Origin: a bacterium
GTDB taxonomy: Bacteria; Spirochaetota; UBA4802; UBA5550
Direction: 5' to 3'
Assembly: GCA_024224995.1 (NCBI GenBank)
Contig: JAAENB010000294.1
Location: 1 to 6,666, forward strand
DNA length: 6,666 nucleotides
Position numbers and translations under genes: made by a program. Within the stretch, counting starts at the first letter, position 1, and each line of letters begins with the position of its first letter. The notes beneath the pieces were generated by a model. That model did no database searches and was not told the DNA's origin. It saw only the letters and a list, made by a program, of their open reading frames with translations. This document shows, piece after piece, positions 1 through 5,763 of this stretch.

Positions 1-72
1 TGCCCTCACGGTGTTTATTTGGGATTCCCCCTCTGTGGTGTTGACCCGGGACAAATCTCCGGAAACCAACCC

Positions 73-100
73 GTAAAGACGTTGCATGCAGCGTCTCTCT
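73..100. repeat. REP-like palindromic repeat, copy A
   Basis: A near-perfect palindrome AGACGTTGCATGCAGCGTCT lies at 77-96. It has one imperfect pair (T82 opposite G91), which would be a wobble pair in a folded strand. It is preceded by GTAAA and followed by CTC. A second copy in the same orientation lies at 3841-3868 with the same flanks, and an AATCTCC string lies upstream of both (55-61 and 3820-3826). Further homology seems to continue downstream (CCCGGA, then AAACAG and a C-rich stretch). This is non-coding and resembles dispersed REP-type intergenic repeats. Family membership beyond these two copies cannot be tested from the window. Confidence 0.6.
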
Positions 101-152
101 TCCCGGAAAACAGGCCCTATTTTAAAAGAGTTTCTTGAGAGAGGGTTCGTTC

Positions 153-182
153 TGAAAGCGACGTTACGTAACGTCGCTTTCA
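153..182. repeat. Perfect 30-bp palindrome downstream of the ketosynthase gene
   Basis: The half-site TGAAAGCGACGTTAC (153-167) is followed immediately by its exact reverse complement (168-182). In the minus-strand transcript it starts 15 nt after the ketosynthase stop codon and could fold into a stem of about 13 bp with a four-base loop. No T-tract follows on either strand, so it is not a standard intrinsic terminator. It may be a 3'-end stabilising hairpin, part of a Rho-dependent end, or a protein-binding palindrome. Its inner arms GACGTT/AACGTC match those of the repeats at 77-96 and 3845-3865, so it may be a divergent member of the same family. Confidence 0.65.
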
Positions 183-196
183 AGGAGTAGAAGCCC

Positions 197-1426
197 CTAC
201 ACCAACCCAAAAATCAAAGAAGTATTAATCCCGCCAAAAGCGAAATTATTATTCATCCCAACATCAAACGAATAATCCCTGCACTCACCAATAACATGCT
301 TAATCGGAGCACAAACCGGGTCCGGGTTCTCCAGGTTTTTAGTAGGAGCAATAAACCCATCCCGCATCATCAGGATGCTGATAATAGACTCAATAGCGCC
401 GCAAGCCCCAAGAGAATGCCCCATATAGCCTTTAAACCCGGTAACGGGAACTTCATCTTTGAAGATAGAAAACGTAGCTTTGGACTCGGCAATATCACCG
501 GCTTCCGTAGCAGTGGCATGAGCGTTAACATGGCCAATTTTATCCGGAGAAAGATTGGCATCTTCAAGGGAGAGGCGCATGGCACCGGCCATACCGGTTT
601 CACTGGGATTGGTAAGATGCTCACCATCGCAGTTGCTGCCGAAGCCAAGGATCTCTGCATAAATATGGGCGCCGCGTTTTTTCGCGTGTTCGTATTCTTC
701 GAGAATGAGGCACCCTCCCCCTTCACTTACCACAAGACCGTCTCTGTCGACATCAAAAGGTTTGGGAGTAAGATGGGGCGCGTCATTGAATTTCGCGGAA
801 GTGGCCCGTAAAAGATCAAAAACAACAGCATTCATAAAATGGGATTCTTCAGCACCGCCCGTAACCATAATATCGGCTTTATTTCCCTGGATGGCTTCGT
901 AACCGTACCCAATACCCTGAGACCCGGAAACACAGGCAGTACAGGAGGCAATGACCGGGCCTTTGGTACCAAACATCATGGCGATATTGGCGGCGCAGGT
1001 ATGGCTCATGATCTGGAGATAAAGGGAAGAAGGAACGCCTTTAATGCTGTGAGAAGAAAAGATCTGGTCCATGAATTTTTCCTGGGTACCGGTACTCCCT
1101 TCAGTGGAGCCGAAGGAGACACCGCAGCGTGGAGAGGCAACCAGGTTTTCGCCCAGACCTGAGTCTTTGACAGCGTCGCGGGCAGCAAGAGCACCGAGAA
1201 TGGCAACGCGGCCCATGGTTCTGCGAAAGTTCCGGGGAATTTCTTTTTCATCGAAATTGCCGCAGATGCCGCCAATTTTAGTACGGAGTTTATCGACCTT
1301 ATCCCATTCGGGCATTTGAACAATGCCGCTTTTACCGGAGCGAAGGTTTTCGGACAGTTCGGGAACGGAATTTCCAAGAGGAGAATATAGACCAATACCG
1401 GTAACAACAACCCTGCGATTATTCAT
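197..1426 (-). CDS. FabF-like beta-ketoacyl-ACP synthase
   Basis: This 409-residue condensing enzyme of the KAS I/II (FabB/FabF) family is expected to catalyse decarboxylative Claisen condensation of malonyl-ACP with an acyl thioester in the cytoplasm. The N-terminus VVVTGIGLYSPLG is typical. The active site is complete: nucleophile C165 (CTACVSGSQGIGYG), H303 in NAHATATEAGD, K332 in FKGYMGH, and H337, followed by the closing NNFAFGGINTSL motif near 393-404. An intact Cys-His-His set argues for a working ketosynthase rather than a chain-length factor. The start is supported by AAGGAAGG nine bases upstream. It is the last visible gene of the minus-strand operon, 19 nt after the FakA/FakB-like fusion gene. 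Next to an ammonia-lyase and a hotdog thioesterase it is more likely a specialised aryl-polyene-type synthase than the housekeeping FabF. No ACP gene is in the window, so this role is inferred. Confidence 0.93.
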   Translation of the reverse strand: MNNRRVVVTGIGLYSPLGNSVPELSENLRSGKSGIVQMPEWDKVDKLRTKIGGICGNFDEKEIPRNFRRTMGRVAILGALAARDAVKDSGLGENLVASPRCGVSFGSTEGSTGTQEKFMDQIFSSHSIKGVPSSLYLQIMSHTCAANIAMMFGTKGPVIASCTACVSGSQGIGYGYEAIQGNKADIMVTGGAEESHFMNAVVFDLLRATSAKFNDAPHLTPKPFDVDRDGLVVSEGGGCLILEEYEHAKKRGAHIYAEILGFGSNCDGEHLTNPSETGMAGAMRLSLEDANLSPDKIGHVNAHATATEAGDIAESKATFSIFKDEVPVTGFKGYMGHSLGACGAIESIISILMMRDGFIAPTKNLENPDPVCAPIKHVIGECRDYSFDVGMNNNFAFGGINTSLIFGLV

Positions 1427-1435
1427 TATAGCTTA

Positions 1436-1443
1436 CCTTCCTT
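1436..1443 (-). promoter_or_regulatory. Ribosome binding site of the ketosynthase gene
   Basis: On the minus strand AAGGAAGG sits nine bases before the ATG at 1426 and just after the TAA stop of the preceding gene (1446-1448). It is the clearest Shine-Dalgarno sequence in the minus-strand block. It fixes the ketosynthase start and supports co-transcription with efficient re-initiation. Confidence 0.75.
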
Positions 1444-1445
1444 AG

Positions 1446-3248
1446 TTATTTAACAGGTTTAACGGGTTTAACAGGAGAAAATCCATCAGGCAGATACGCA
1501 ACAGCCCAGGTGCCGGGACCGGTGTGGACGCCCGTAGTCAGGGACATAGGCTGGATCTTGATTTCCGCGTTAGGGAACAATTTAACAATTTCCGGTTTGA
1601 TAAAATCAGTGACCCGGTCTTTGTTGTCGGAATACTCAAGCAAAATAAAGGGACTCATGTCCGGAGTAATATCACCCTTGAGTTTCTCTAAAGCAAAGGA
1701 AACCTGGTCTTCCTGGTTGCGGACAACACCCACTTTTTGAGCGCCTTCAGCCAGGGGGCTGATAACCGGTTTCATCTGGAGCACATCGCCAAAAAAGGCG
1801 CTGGTTTTTGAAAGCCTGCCTCCGGCAGCAAGATACTGCAGCTTGTCTAAAAAGATATATTCTTTACATTGGTGAACCGCTTTTTTAGCAAAAGCAATCA
1901 CCTCTTCCGGGGATTTCGCGGTTTTAGCAAAATGGGCAACAGCAAGAACCAGGGTACCAAGACGGCCGGACGCGGCAGAGGAGTCAATGACCGTGAGCCT
2001 GTTGTCGGGATCATTTTCTTTTTTCCAGTCAACAGCAACATCATAATTGCCGGTATAAATAGAGCCAACGCAAAGGTAAAGAACATGGGTATGTAGTTCT
2101 AAAATACCCTGGTAGTGTTGATGCCGTTCAAAACTGGAAGCCTGGGCAGTGGAAGTTTTTATACCCTTGCTCATGGCAGAGTAGAGGTCAAGGGGAGATA
2201 AATATGTTTCCGGAATACTTTTGTCTCCCATAGAGACATAGCTGTCAAGAAGGGTGAAACCGTATTCCTGGGAGTCTTCGCGGGTAACGGACCCGGCAGC
2301 ATCAGTAACAATATGGATAACCTGGTCGGTTTGTTTTCCTTTAAAGTTTTTAACCTGGTCCGTAATATTGTCGGTAGACCATTCGATAATATTTCCCAGG
2401 GACTCAACCTTTTTCTTGGTTTCATCATGATTGTCGGTATGGAGATGAACTTTAAGAAAATTATCATCCTGAATTACCAGGGCACTGTCGCCAAAACCGG
2501 CGATTTTGTCCATAATTTCAGGAGAATTATCATCAATCTGGAGTACCATATCAACACAGTAATTCTCGTCCGTATCTTCAGTAAAAGACGAAGAAATGGA
2601 GAGCATATCTTTAAATGTGGCCGCAATGGGCCGGAATTTTTCTTTTTTACCCACAAGGGTATTAAAAAAACCATCAAGGTAGATAAAAATACCCAGGGCG
2701 CCGGCATCAACAACACCGGCATCTTTTAAACGAGGCAGGTAATCCGGAGTGGATAAAACCGCTTTTTCAAGGTGGTCCAGAACTTCCGATTCCCAGTTTT
2801 CTTTTTCATTGATAATATCTTTTTCGAGAACTTCAACCAGGGCATCGAAAATAGTAAGCATGGTCCCTTTTTTAGGGGTTTTCACCGCCAGCCACGCGCG
2901 TTCCCTGCCTTCTTTGGCGGCAGTTAGCAGGTCTTCGGGAGAGTTTGCAGTAAGAAAACCGGAGAGAAAACGGGCGGCAATATTGCCGGAGTTTCCTCTG
3001 GCGTAGAGAAGAAGATTACGGATAATTTTCTCCATATCTTTCTCTTTTTTGCTTTTTTTATCGATCCTGTCTTTAAGTTTGACCTTGCCGTTTTTACCGA
3101 TAGTATGAAGCGGTGTAAGACTGATCATGAGGTTGCGCCCGGTATCGCCATCGGCTACGGGAAAGACATTAATATCATCCAGGAGATTGGCCCAGGCCGA
3201 AACCCGTTCTACACCCGCGATGAAGGCATTTTCAAAGTCATAATTCAT
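1446..3248 (-). CDS. FakA/FakB-like fusion: DhaL (DAK2) kinase domain plus fatty-acid-binding DegV domain
   Basis: A 600-residue protein that appears to unite the two parts of fatty acid kinase, which phosphorylates free fatty acid to acyl-phosphate. Residues about 1-205 are a DhaL/DAK2 nucleotide-binding domain: NVFPVADGDTGRN (metal-binding aspartates D33, D35), ARGNSG (83-88) and DAGVVDAGALG. Residues about 225-300 match the FakA middle domain, with C231 and the H268-x-H270 pair (KVHLHTDN), the positions of the zinc ligands in FakA. Residues about 309-590 are DegV/FakB-like: IVTD, TSTAQAS (365-371), VIDS, GGRLS (476-480) and H575 in HTGPG. In two-protein systems FakA ends in its own C-terminal domain and FakB is separate. 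The ATG at 3248 is one base after the thioesterase stop, with GGGA seven bases upstream. An ATG at 3278 would add ten residues and overlap the thioesterase. A basic, lysine-rich segment (52-71) lengthens the kinase domain. Domain calls are firm; the substrate is unknown. Confidence 0.88.
   Translation of the reverse strand: MNYDFENAFIAGVERVSAWANLLDDINVFPVADGDTGRNLMISLTPLHTIGKNGKVKLKDRIDKKSKKEKDMEKIIRNLLLYARGNSGNIAARFLSGFLTANSPEDLLTAAKEGRERAWLAVKTPKKGTMLTIFDALVEVLEKDIINEKENWESEVLDHLEKAVLSTPDYLPRLKDAGVVDAGALGIFIYLDGFFNTLVGKKEKFRPIAATFKDMLSISSSFTEDTDENYCVDMVLQIDDNSPEIMDKIAGFGDSALVIQDDNFLKVHLHTDNHDETKKKVESLGNIIEWSTDNITDQVKNFKGKQTDQVIHIVTDAAGSVTREDSQEYGFTLLDSYVSMGDKSIPETYLSPLDLYSAMSKGIKTSTAQASSFERHQHYQGILELHTHVLYLCVGSIYTGNYDVAVDWKKENDPDNRLTVIDSSAASGRLGTLVLAVAHFAKTAKSPEEVIAFAKKAVHQCKEYIFLDKLQYLAAGGRLSKTSAFFGDVLQMKPVISPLAEGAQKVGVVRNQEDQVSFALEKLKGDITPDMSPFILLEYSDNKDRVTDFIKPEIVKLFPNAEIKIQPMSLTTGVHTGPGTWAVAYLPDGFSPVKPVKPVK
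1449..1475 (-). repeat. Triplicated 9-bp unit at the 3' end of the fusion gene
   Basis: The last nine codons before the stop are three near-identical 9-bp units of the form CC(T/C)GTTAAA, encoding Pro-Val-Lys three times. They follow the natural end of the DegV domain, so they form a short basic tail that could vary by replication slippage. No function can be assigned. Confidence 0.7.
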
Positions 3249-3249
3249 T

Positions 3250-3663
3250 TTAGAATCCCAGTGCTGTTCGGATTTCATCCGGTATTTTAAGCATCAATTC
3301 CATTTCAGGAGATTTGACAGCCACCTGCTCTCCCCTGCCCTTTGTACATACTTTTCCGTTTGAGGCCAGGCGAATTTCAAAATCAACAACGATCTTGATC
3401 TTTGCCTCCACAAGAGTAGCTTTGCAGATAAATTCGTCCCGGTACTGCAAAGGGAAGACATATTTCATTGAAGTCTTTGAAACCGGGAAAAGATAATCCG
3501 TTCTTTTGTAAAAGTCATATAAATCGATACCAATGTCAAGAAACAGGGCAGCTCTGGCCCTGTCGAAATATTTAAGGTAATTCCCATGCCAGACGACCTT
3601 CATAGGGTCAAGATCATGAAAAGGAACGGTATCTGTTATTTCAAAATTCTGTAAATCGTTCAT
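3250..3663 (-). CDS. Hotdog-fold acyl thioesterase (4HBT / YbgC-like)
   Basis: This 137-residue protein has the length of a single hotdog domain and is expected to hydrolyse an acyl-CoA or acyl-ACP thioester to the free acid in the cytoplasm. The diagnostic N-terminal motif is HDLDPMKVVWHGNYLKYFDRAR (16-37 region), matching the YbgC-type pattern D-x-D-x3-V-x-x-x-x-Y-x3-F-x-x-A-R. D19, the second aspartate, is at the catalytic position. The rest follows the family: a central strand region ending YRDEF and a C-terminal VAVKSPEMELMLKIPDEIR segment. It is the first gene of a compact three-gene unit, with the next start one base after its stop. No good Shine-Dalgarno sequence precedes its ATG. Small hotdog thioesterases of this kind recur in aryl-polyene and flexirubin-type clusters. 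Here the product would be a free acid, which is the kind of substrate the next gene's protein should bind. The precise substrate is unknown. Confidence 0.9.
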   Translation of the reverse strand: MNDLQNFEITDTVPFHDLDPMKVVWHGNYLKYFDRARAALFLDIGIDLYDFYKRTDYLFPVSKTSMKYVFPLQYRDEFICKATLVEAKIKIVVDFEIRLASNGKVCTKGRGEQVAVKSPEMELMLKIPDEIRTALGF

Positions 3664-3704
3664 AAAATTGTTTAACGTCTAAAGCTTTCTCAAGAAACTA
3701 AGAT

Positions 3705-3721
3705 CAGTTGACAGTTGACAG
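3705..3721. repeat. Short tandem heptamer (CAGTTGA x2 plus CAG)
   Basis: The 7-base unit CAGTTGA occurs twice and is followed by a partial third unit. It lies 42 bp upstream of the thioesterase start and contains two TTGACA hexamers on the plus strand. Both read away from the thioesterase gene, so they are unlikely to be its -35 boxes. It is probably a low-complexity intergenic repeat. Confidence 0.55.
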
Positions 3722-3840
3722 AGTTCCGGCAACCAGTCTCTTTTTATTCCCAATCCTCTTTCTAATCAGTTTCTTCCGTATTTTTTCCCTGTCCCACAGG
3801 GGGTCGCACTCCTTCCCGGAATCTCCATAGCCCTGGGCCA

Positions 3841-3868
3841 GTAAAGGCGTTGCACTGCAACGTCTCTC
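3841..3868. repeat. REP-like palindromic repeat, copy B
   Basis: The arms AGGCGTTGCA (3845-3854) and TGCAACGTCT (3856-3865) are inverted copies around one base, with a single G/T imperfect pair. The flanks GTAAA before and CTC after are the same as in copy A at 73-100, in the same orientation. In copy A the imperfection is at a different pair. Both differ from a common ideal of AGACGTTGCA/TGCAACGTCT by one transition. It lies between the ammonia-lyase and thioesterase genes. Confidence 0.6.
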
Positions 3869-3941
3869 AGAACCAAACCCTTGCCCGGAGCATCTTTGCA
3901 AAACAGCCCCCGGTATCATCGCAGTTTCTTCCATATTATTC

Positions 3942-3956
3942 CCCGGCCTTGCCGGG
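3942..3956. other. GC-rich hairpin downstream of the ammonia-lyase
   Basis: CCCGGC (3942-3947) and GCCGGG (3951-3956) are perfect inverted arms around a three-base loop, starting about 95 bases past the ammonia-lyase stop in transcript direction. On the minus strand the stem is followed by GAATAATA rather than a T-run, so termination here would be weak or factor-dependent. It may mark the 3' end of the lyase transcript, or be another intergenic repeat. Confidence 0.4.
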
Positions 3957-4050
3957 TCACCTGCTCTTAAAAAAGAGGTAAAACAGGTAGTTTATATCAT
4001 TTATCAAATAATAAATCAACTCAAAAAAATTTTCAATTTCGGGCTATTTC

Positions 4051-5610
4051 TTAAATATTTAAACCATATTCAGCAATAGTCTGAACTATTTGTTCGATAT
4101 CATTGTCCATTGGACGGTCTTCACTAACGGGATCGGCAATTTTCCTGATTTTTTTTACTAATTCAGCGACTTTAGGCCGATATTCAAGATTTCCACGAAT
4201 TTCACACCCCTGAGCAGCAGCCAGAAGATGAATAGCCAGAACCCGTTCCGTAAGATCGATAATTCGCCGCGCGTCTCTGGCAGCAATGGTCCCCATACTC
4301 ACTTTATCCTGGTTATTTGATTCCGTAGACCGGGAAAAAGAGGCAGCCGGCATGGTGCCTTTAAGAGCTTCTGCGGCCAGGGCCGAAGAAGATATGGACA
4401 TAGCTTTAAAACCATGATGCATCTGCTGCTCTTCATCAGAGGCGCTAACCAGGTCAGCAGGAAGTCCCCTGTTCACATTGGGATTAACCATAAGGGCAAT
4501 CTGTCGATCGGAAAGATCCGCGGCAGAAGCAAGAGCGGCTTTTAACGCGTCCATAGCAAAGGCCATATGACCGCCGTAAAAATTCCCGCCCATTAATATT
4601 TCACCGGAATCGGGCTCAATTAAAGGGTTATCATTGGCGCTGTTCGCCTCAGTGGCAATCCAGGAATCGACCCATTCAAGAGCATCAGAGAGAACACCCA
4701 TAACCTGGGGAGTACACCGGATAGAATAGGGGTCCTGTAACGTTTCTAGCTCTTCCGCTTCCAATTCAGCGGGAATTGTAGTAGTCTGGAGTAATTCATT
4801 CAATTGATTGCTAACAAATGCTTGTCCCCGATAGGGTTTTGCTTTCGATATAGTAGGGTGAAAATGGTGTAAATTCCCTTTAAGAGCGTGGACACTCAGC
4901 GTGGTAGCATAAATGACGCCCTGTAAAATGGAATGAGCCCGGGAAGAAACAATGGCAGCAATACCGGTCATGGTAGTAGTTCCGTTCATAATAGCCAGGG
5001 GCTCTTTGGGTTCAAAGACATGGGGAGAAAGGCCTTCTTTCTCAAGGGCAGCAGCAGCAGGAACCCGCTCTCCCCGGTAAAAGACTTCACGGTCACCGGA
5101 AAGGGCGGCGGCAATATAGGACATGGGAGTTAAATCACCGGAAGCACCGACAGAACCTTCGGAAGGGACAACAGGGATGATATTTTTGTTTAAAAAGGCG
5201 GCAATTTGTTCCAGCAGGCCCATGGAAACGCCGGAATAGCCTTTAGCCAGGGAAATGAGCCTGCAAAACATGGCAGCCCTGGTCTCTTCAATACCAATGG
5301 GATCACCAGTGCCGCAACCATGAAAACGGATAAGGTTTTGGCCGTTAATCCTGGTTTTTTCCATGTCCAGGCGTTTGCCGCAGGACTTGCCAAATCCCGT
5401 AGTGACTCCATATACGGGAACGCCATCGCTTAGAGCTTTTAGCAGCAACTCCCGGGAAAGTTCCATTTTTTCAACAAATCGGCTATGGGAGCTGATTGTC
5501 ACTATGGAATTATTCTTCGCAACATCAATGATCTCGCTCAGCGAAACGAACTCATCACTGATGATAATGTTATTTCTTATTTCGGGTTCTATCACATTCA
5601 TTATTCTCAT
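4051..5610 (-). CDS. Aromatic amino acid ammonia-lyase (HAL/PAL/TAL superfamily, MIO enzyme)
   Basis: A full-length 519-residue member of the lyase class I superfamily, which removes ammonia from an aromatic amino acid to give an arylacrylic acid in the cytoplasm. Visible motifs: catalytic Y67 in YGVTTGFG, the A156-S157-G158 triad in GSVGASGDL that cyclises to the MIO cofactor, MNGTT (208-212), QDPYSIRC (292-299), SANDNP (324-329), GGNFYGG (341-347) and NNQDKVSMG (432-440). The NQD form of the last motif resembles PAL/TAL enzymes rather than the QED of histidine lyases. The substrate-selectivity pair in NLIRFHGCGTG is F96-H97, neither classic histidine type (SH) nor classic tyrosine type (HL), so Phe or Tyr is favoured over His. 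No hut genes are nearby. Co-orientation with thioesterase and ketosynthase genes suggests it makes the aryl starter unit of a polyene-type product. A second ATG three codons in (5601) is an equally possible start; neither has a strong ribosome site. Confidence 0.92.
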   Translation of the reverse strand: MRIMNVIEPEIRNNIIISDEFVSLSEIIDVAKNNSIVTISSHSRFVEKMELSRELLLKALSDGVPVYGVTTGFGKSCGKRLDMEKTRINGQNLIRFHGCGTGDPIGIEETRAAMFCRLISLAKGYSGVSMGLLEQIAAFLNKNIIPVVPSEGSVGASGDLTPMSYIAAALSGDREVFYRGERVPAAAALEKEGLSPHVFEPKEPLAIMNGTTTMTGIAAIVSSRAHSILQGVIYATTLSVHALKGNLHHFHPTISKAKPYRGQAFVSNQLNELLQTTTIPAELEAEELETLQDPYSIRCTPQVMGVLSDALEWVDSWIATEANSANDNPLIEPDSGEILMGGNFYGGHMAFAMDALKAALASAADLSDRQIALMVNPNVNRGLPADLVSASDEEQQMHHGFKAMSISSSALAAEALKGTMPAASFSRSTESNNQDKVSMGTIAARDARRIIDLTERVLAIHLLAAAQGCEIRGNLEYRPKVAELVKKIRKIADPVSEDRPMDNDIEQIVQTIAEYGLNI

Positions 5611-5621
5611 CTTTTTTTTAG

Positions 5622-5653
5622 AAAAAGGGGTGCCCAGTCCGGGAACCCCTTTT
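5622..5653. terminator. Terminator-like hairpin in the ammonia-lyase leader
   Basis: The arms AAAAGGGGT (5623-5631) and ACCCCTTTT (5645-5653) pair perfectly. After one mismatch the stem continues with CCC/GGG around a five-base loop. On the minus strand the 3' arm ends in five T's (5626-5622), as in an intrinsic terminator, and the plus strand also ends in four T's. It sits 12 bases before the lyase ATG and between divergent genes, where no transcript obviously needs to end. It could be an attenuator of the lyase gene or a barrier to antisense transcription; function is inferred. Confidence 0.5.
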
Positions 5654-5668
5654 GATTTACAATAAGTA

Positions 5669-5696
5669 ATTACTAAATTATATTTAACTTTGTCAA
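5669..5696 (-). promoter_or_regulatory. Candidate promoter of the ammonia-lyase
   Basis: On the minus strand a consensus -35 hexamer TTGACA (5696-5691) is followed, 16 bases on, by AGTAAT (5674-5669), which matches four of six -10 positions. A perfect TATAAT at 5682-5677 is only eight bases from the TTGACA and so is badly spaced. Transcription from here would start near 5662 and include the hairpin at 5622-5653 in a leader of about 50 nt. Confidence 0.35.
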
Positions 5697-5704
5697 GATT
5701 TTTA

Positions 5705-5732
5705 TTGATTTTATATGGACACCATGAATAAT
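5705..5732 (+). promoter_or_regulatory. Candidate promoter of the small membrane protein gene
   Basis: TTGATT (5705-5710) and AATAAT (5727-5732) are separated by 16 bases and match four and five of six sigma-70 consensus positions. The predicted start near 5739 precedes the proposed ribosome site at 5764-5770. The pair lies just beyond the minus-strand promoter candidate, giving a divergent arrangement in AT-rich DNA. Confidence 0.33.
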
Positions 5733-5763
5733 AAGGTTAAGAGTGAGATTTGTGTCTTTTTAT

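Larger units (their letters stand above)
3664..4050. other. 387-bp non-coding gap with repeats and hairpins
   Basis: This separates the ammonia-lyase from the thioesterase operon. It holds a duplicated heptamer (3705-3721), a small hairpin (CCCTGT/ACAGGG, 3787-3801), a REP-like palindrome (3841-3868) and a GC-rich hairpin (3942-3956), then an AT-rich stretch (about 3985-4050) next to the lyase stop. An open frame of 76 codons on the minus strand (3704-3934) runs through the repeats, has no family signature, and is judged non-coding. A promoter for the thioesterase operon probably lies here, but no convincing -35/-10 pair is visible. Confidence 0.65.

Noticed and set aside
296..811. 171-codon plus-strand open frame opposite the ketosynthase
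   Set aside because: It is entirely antisense to a ketosynthase with an intact active site and shows no domain of its own.
197..1426. Chain-length factor rather than active ketosynthase
   Set aside because: C165, H303, K332 and H337 are all present.
2313..2729. 138-codon plus-strand open frame opposite the FakA/FakB-like fusion
   Set aside because: It is a shadow of the well-supported minus-strand gene, with no recognisable motif.
3787..3801. CCCTGT-CCC-ACAGGG hairpin next to a T6 run
   Set aside because: The T-run lies before the stem on the plus strand and becomes A's after the stem on the minus strand, so it cannot act as an intrinsic terminator in either direction.
3704..3934. 76-codon minus-strand open frame in the gap upstream of the thioesterase
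   Set aside because: It runs through the REP-like palindrome and the duplicated heptamer, has no family motif and an atypical composition, so it is best explained as repeat DNA without a stop by chance.
4051..5610. Histidine ammonia-lyase (hutH) of a histidine-utilisation operon
   Set aside because: There are no hutU, hutI or hutG genes nearby, the selectivity pair is F-H rather than S-H, and the late motif has NQD instead of QED; aromatic lyase is the better call.
5677..5682. Perfect minus-strand TATAAT as the -10 box paired with TTGACA at 5696-5691
   Set aside because: Only eight bases separate them, far from the normal 16-18, and no good -35 lies at the right distance upstream.
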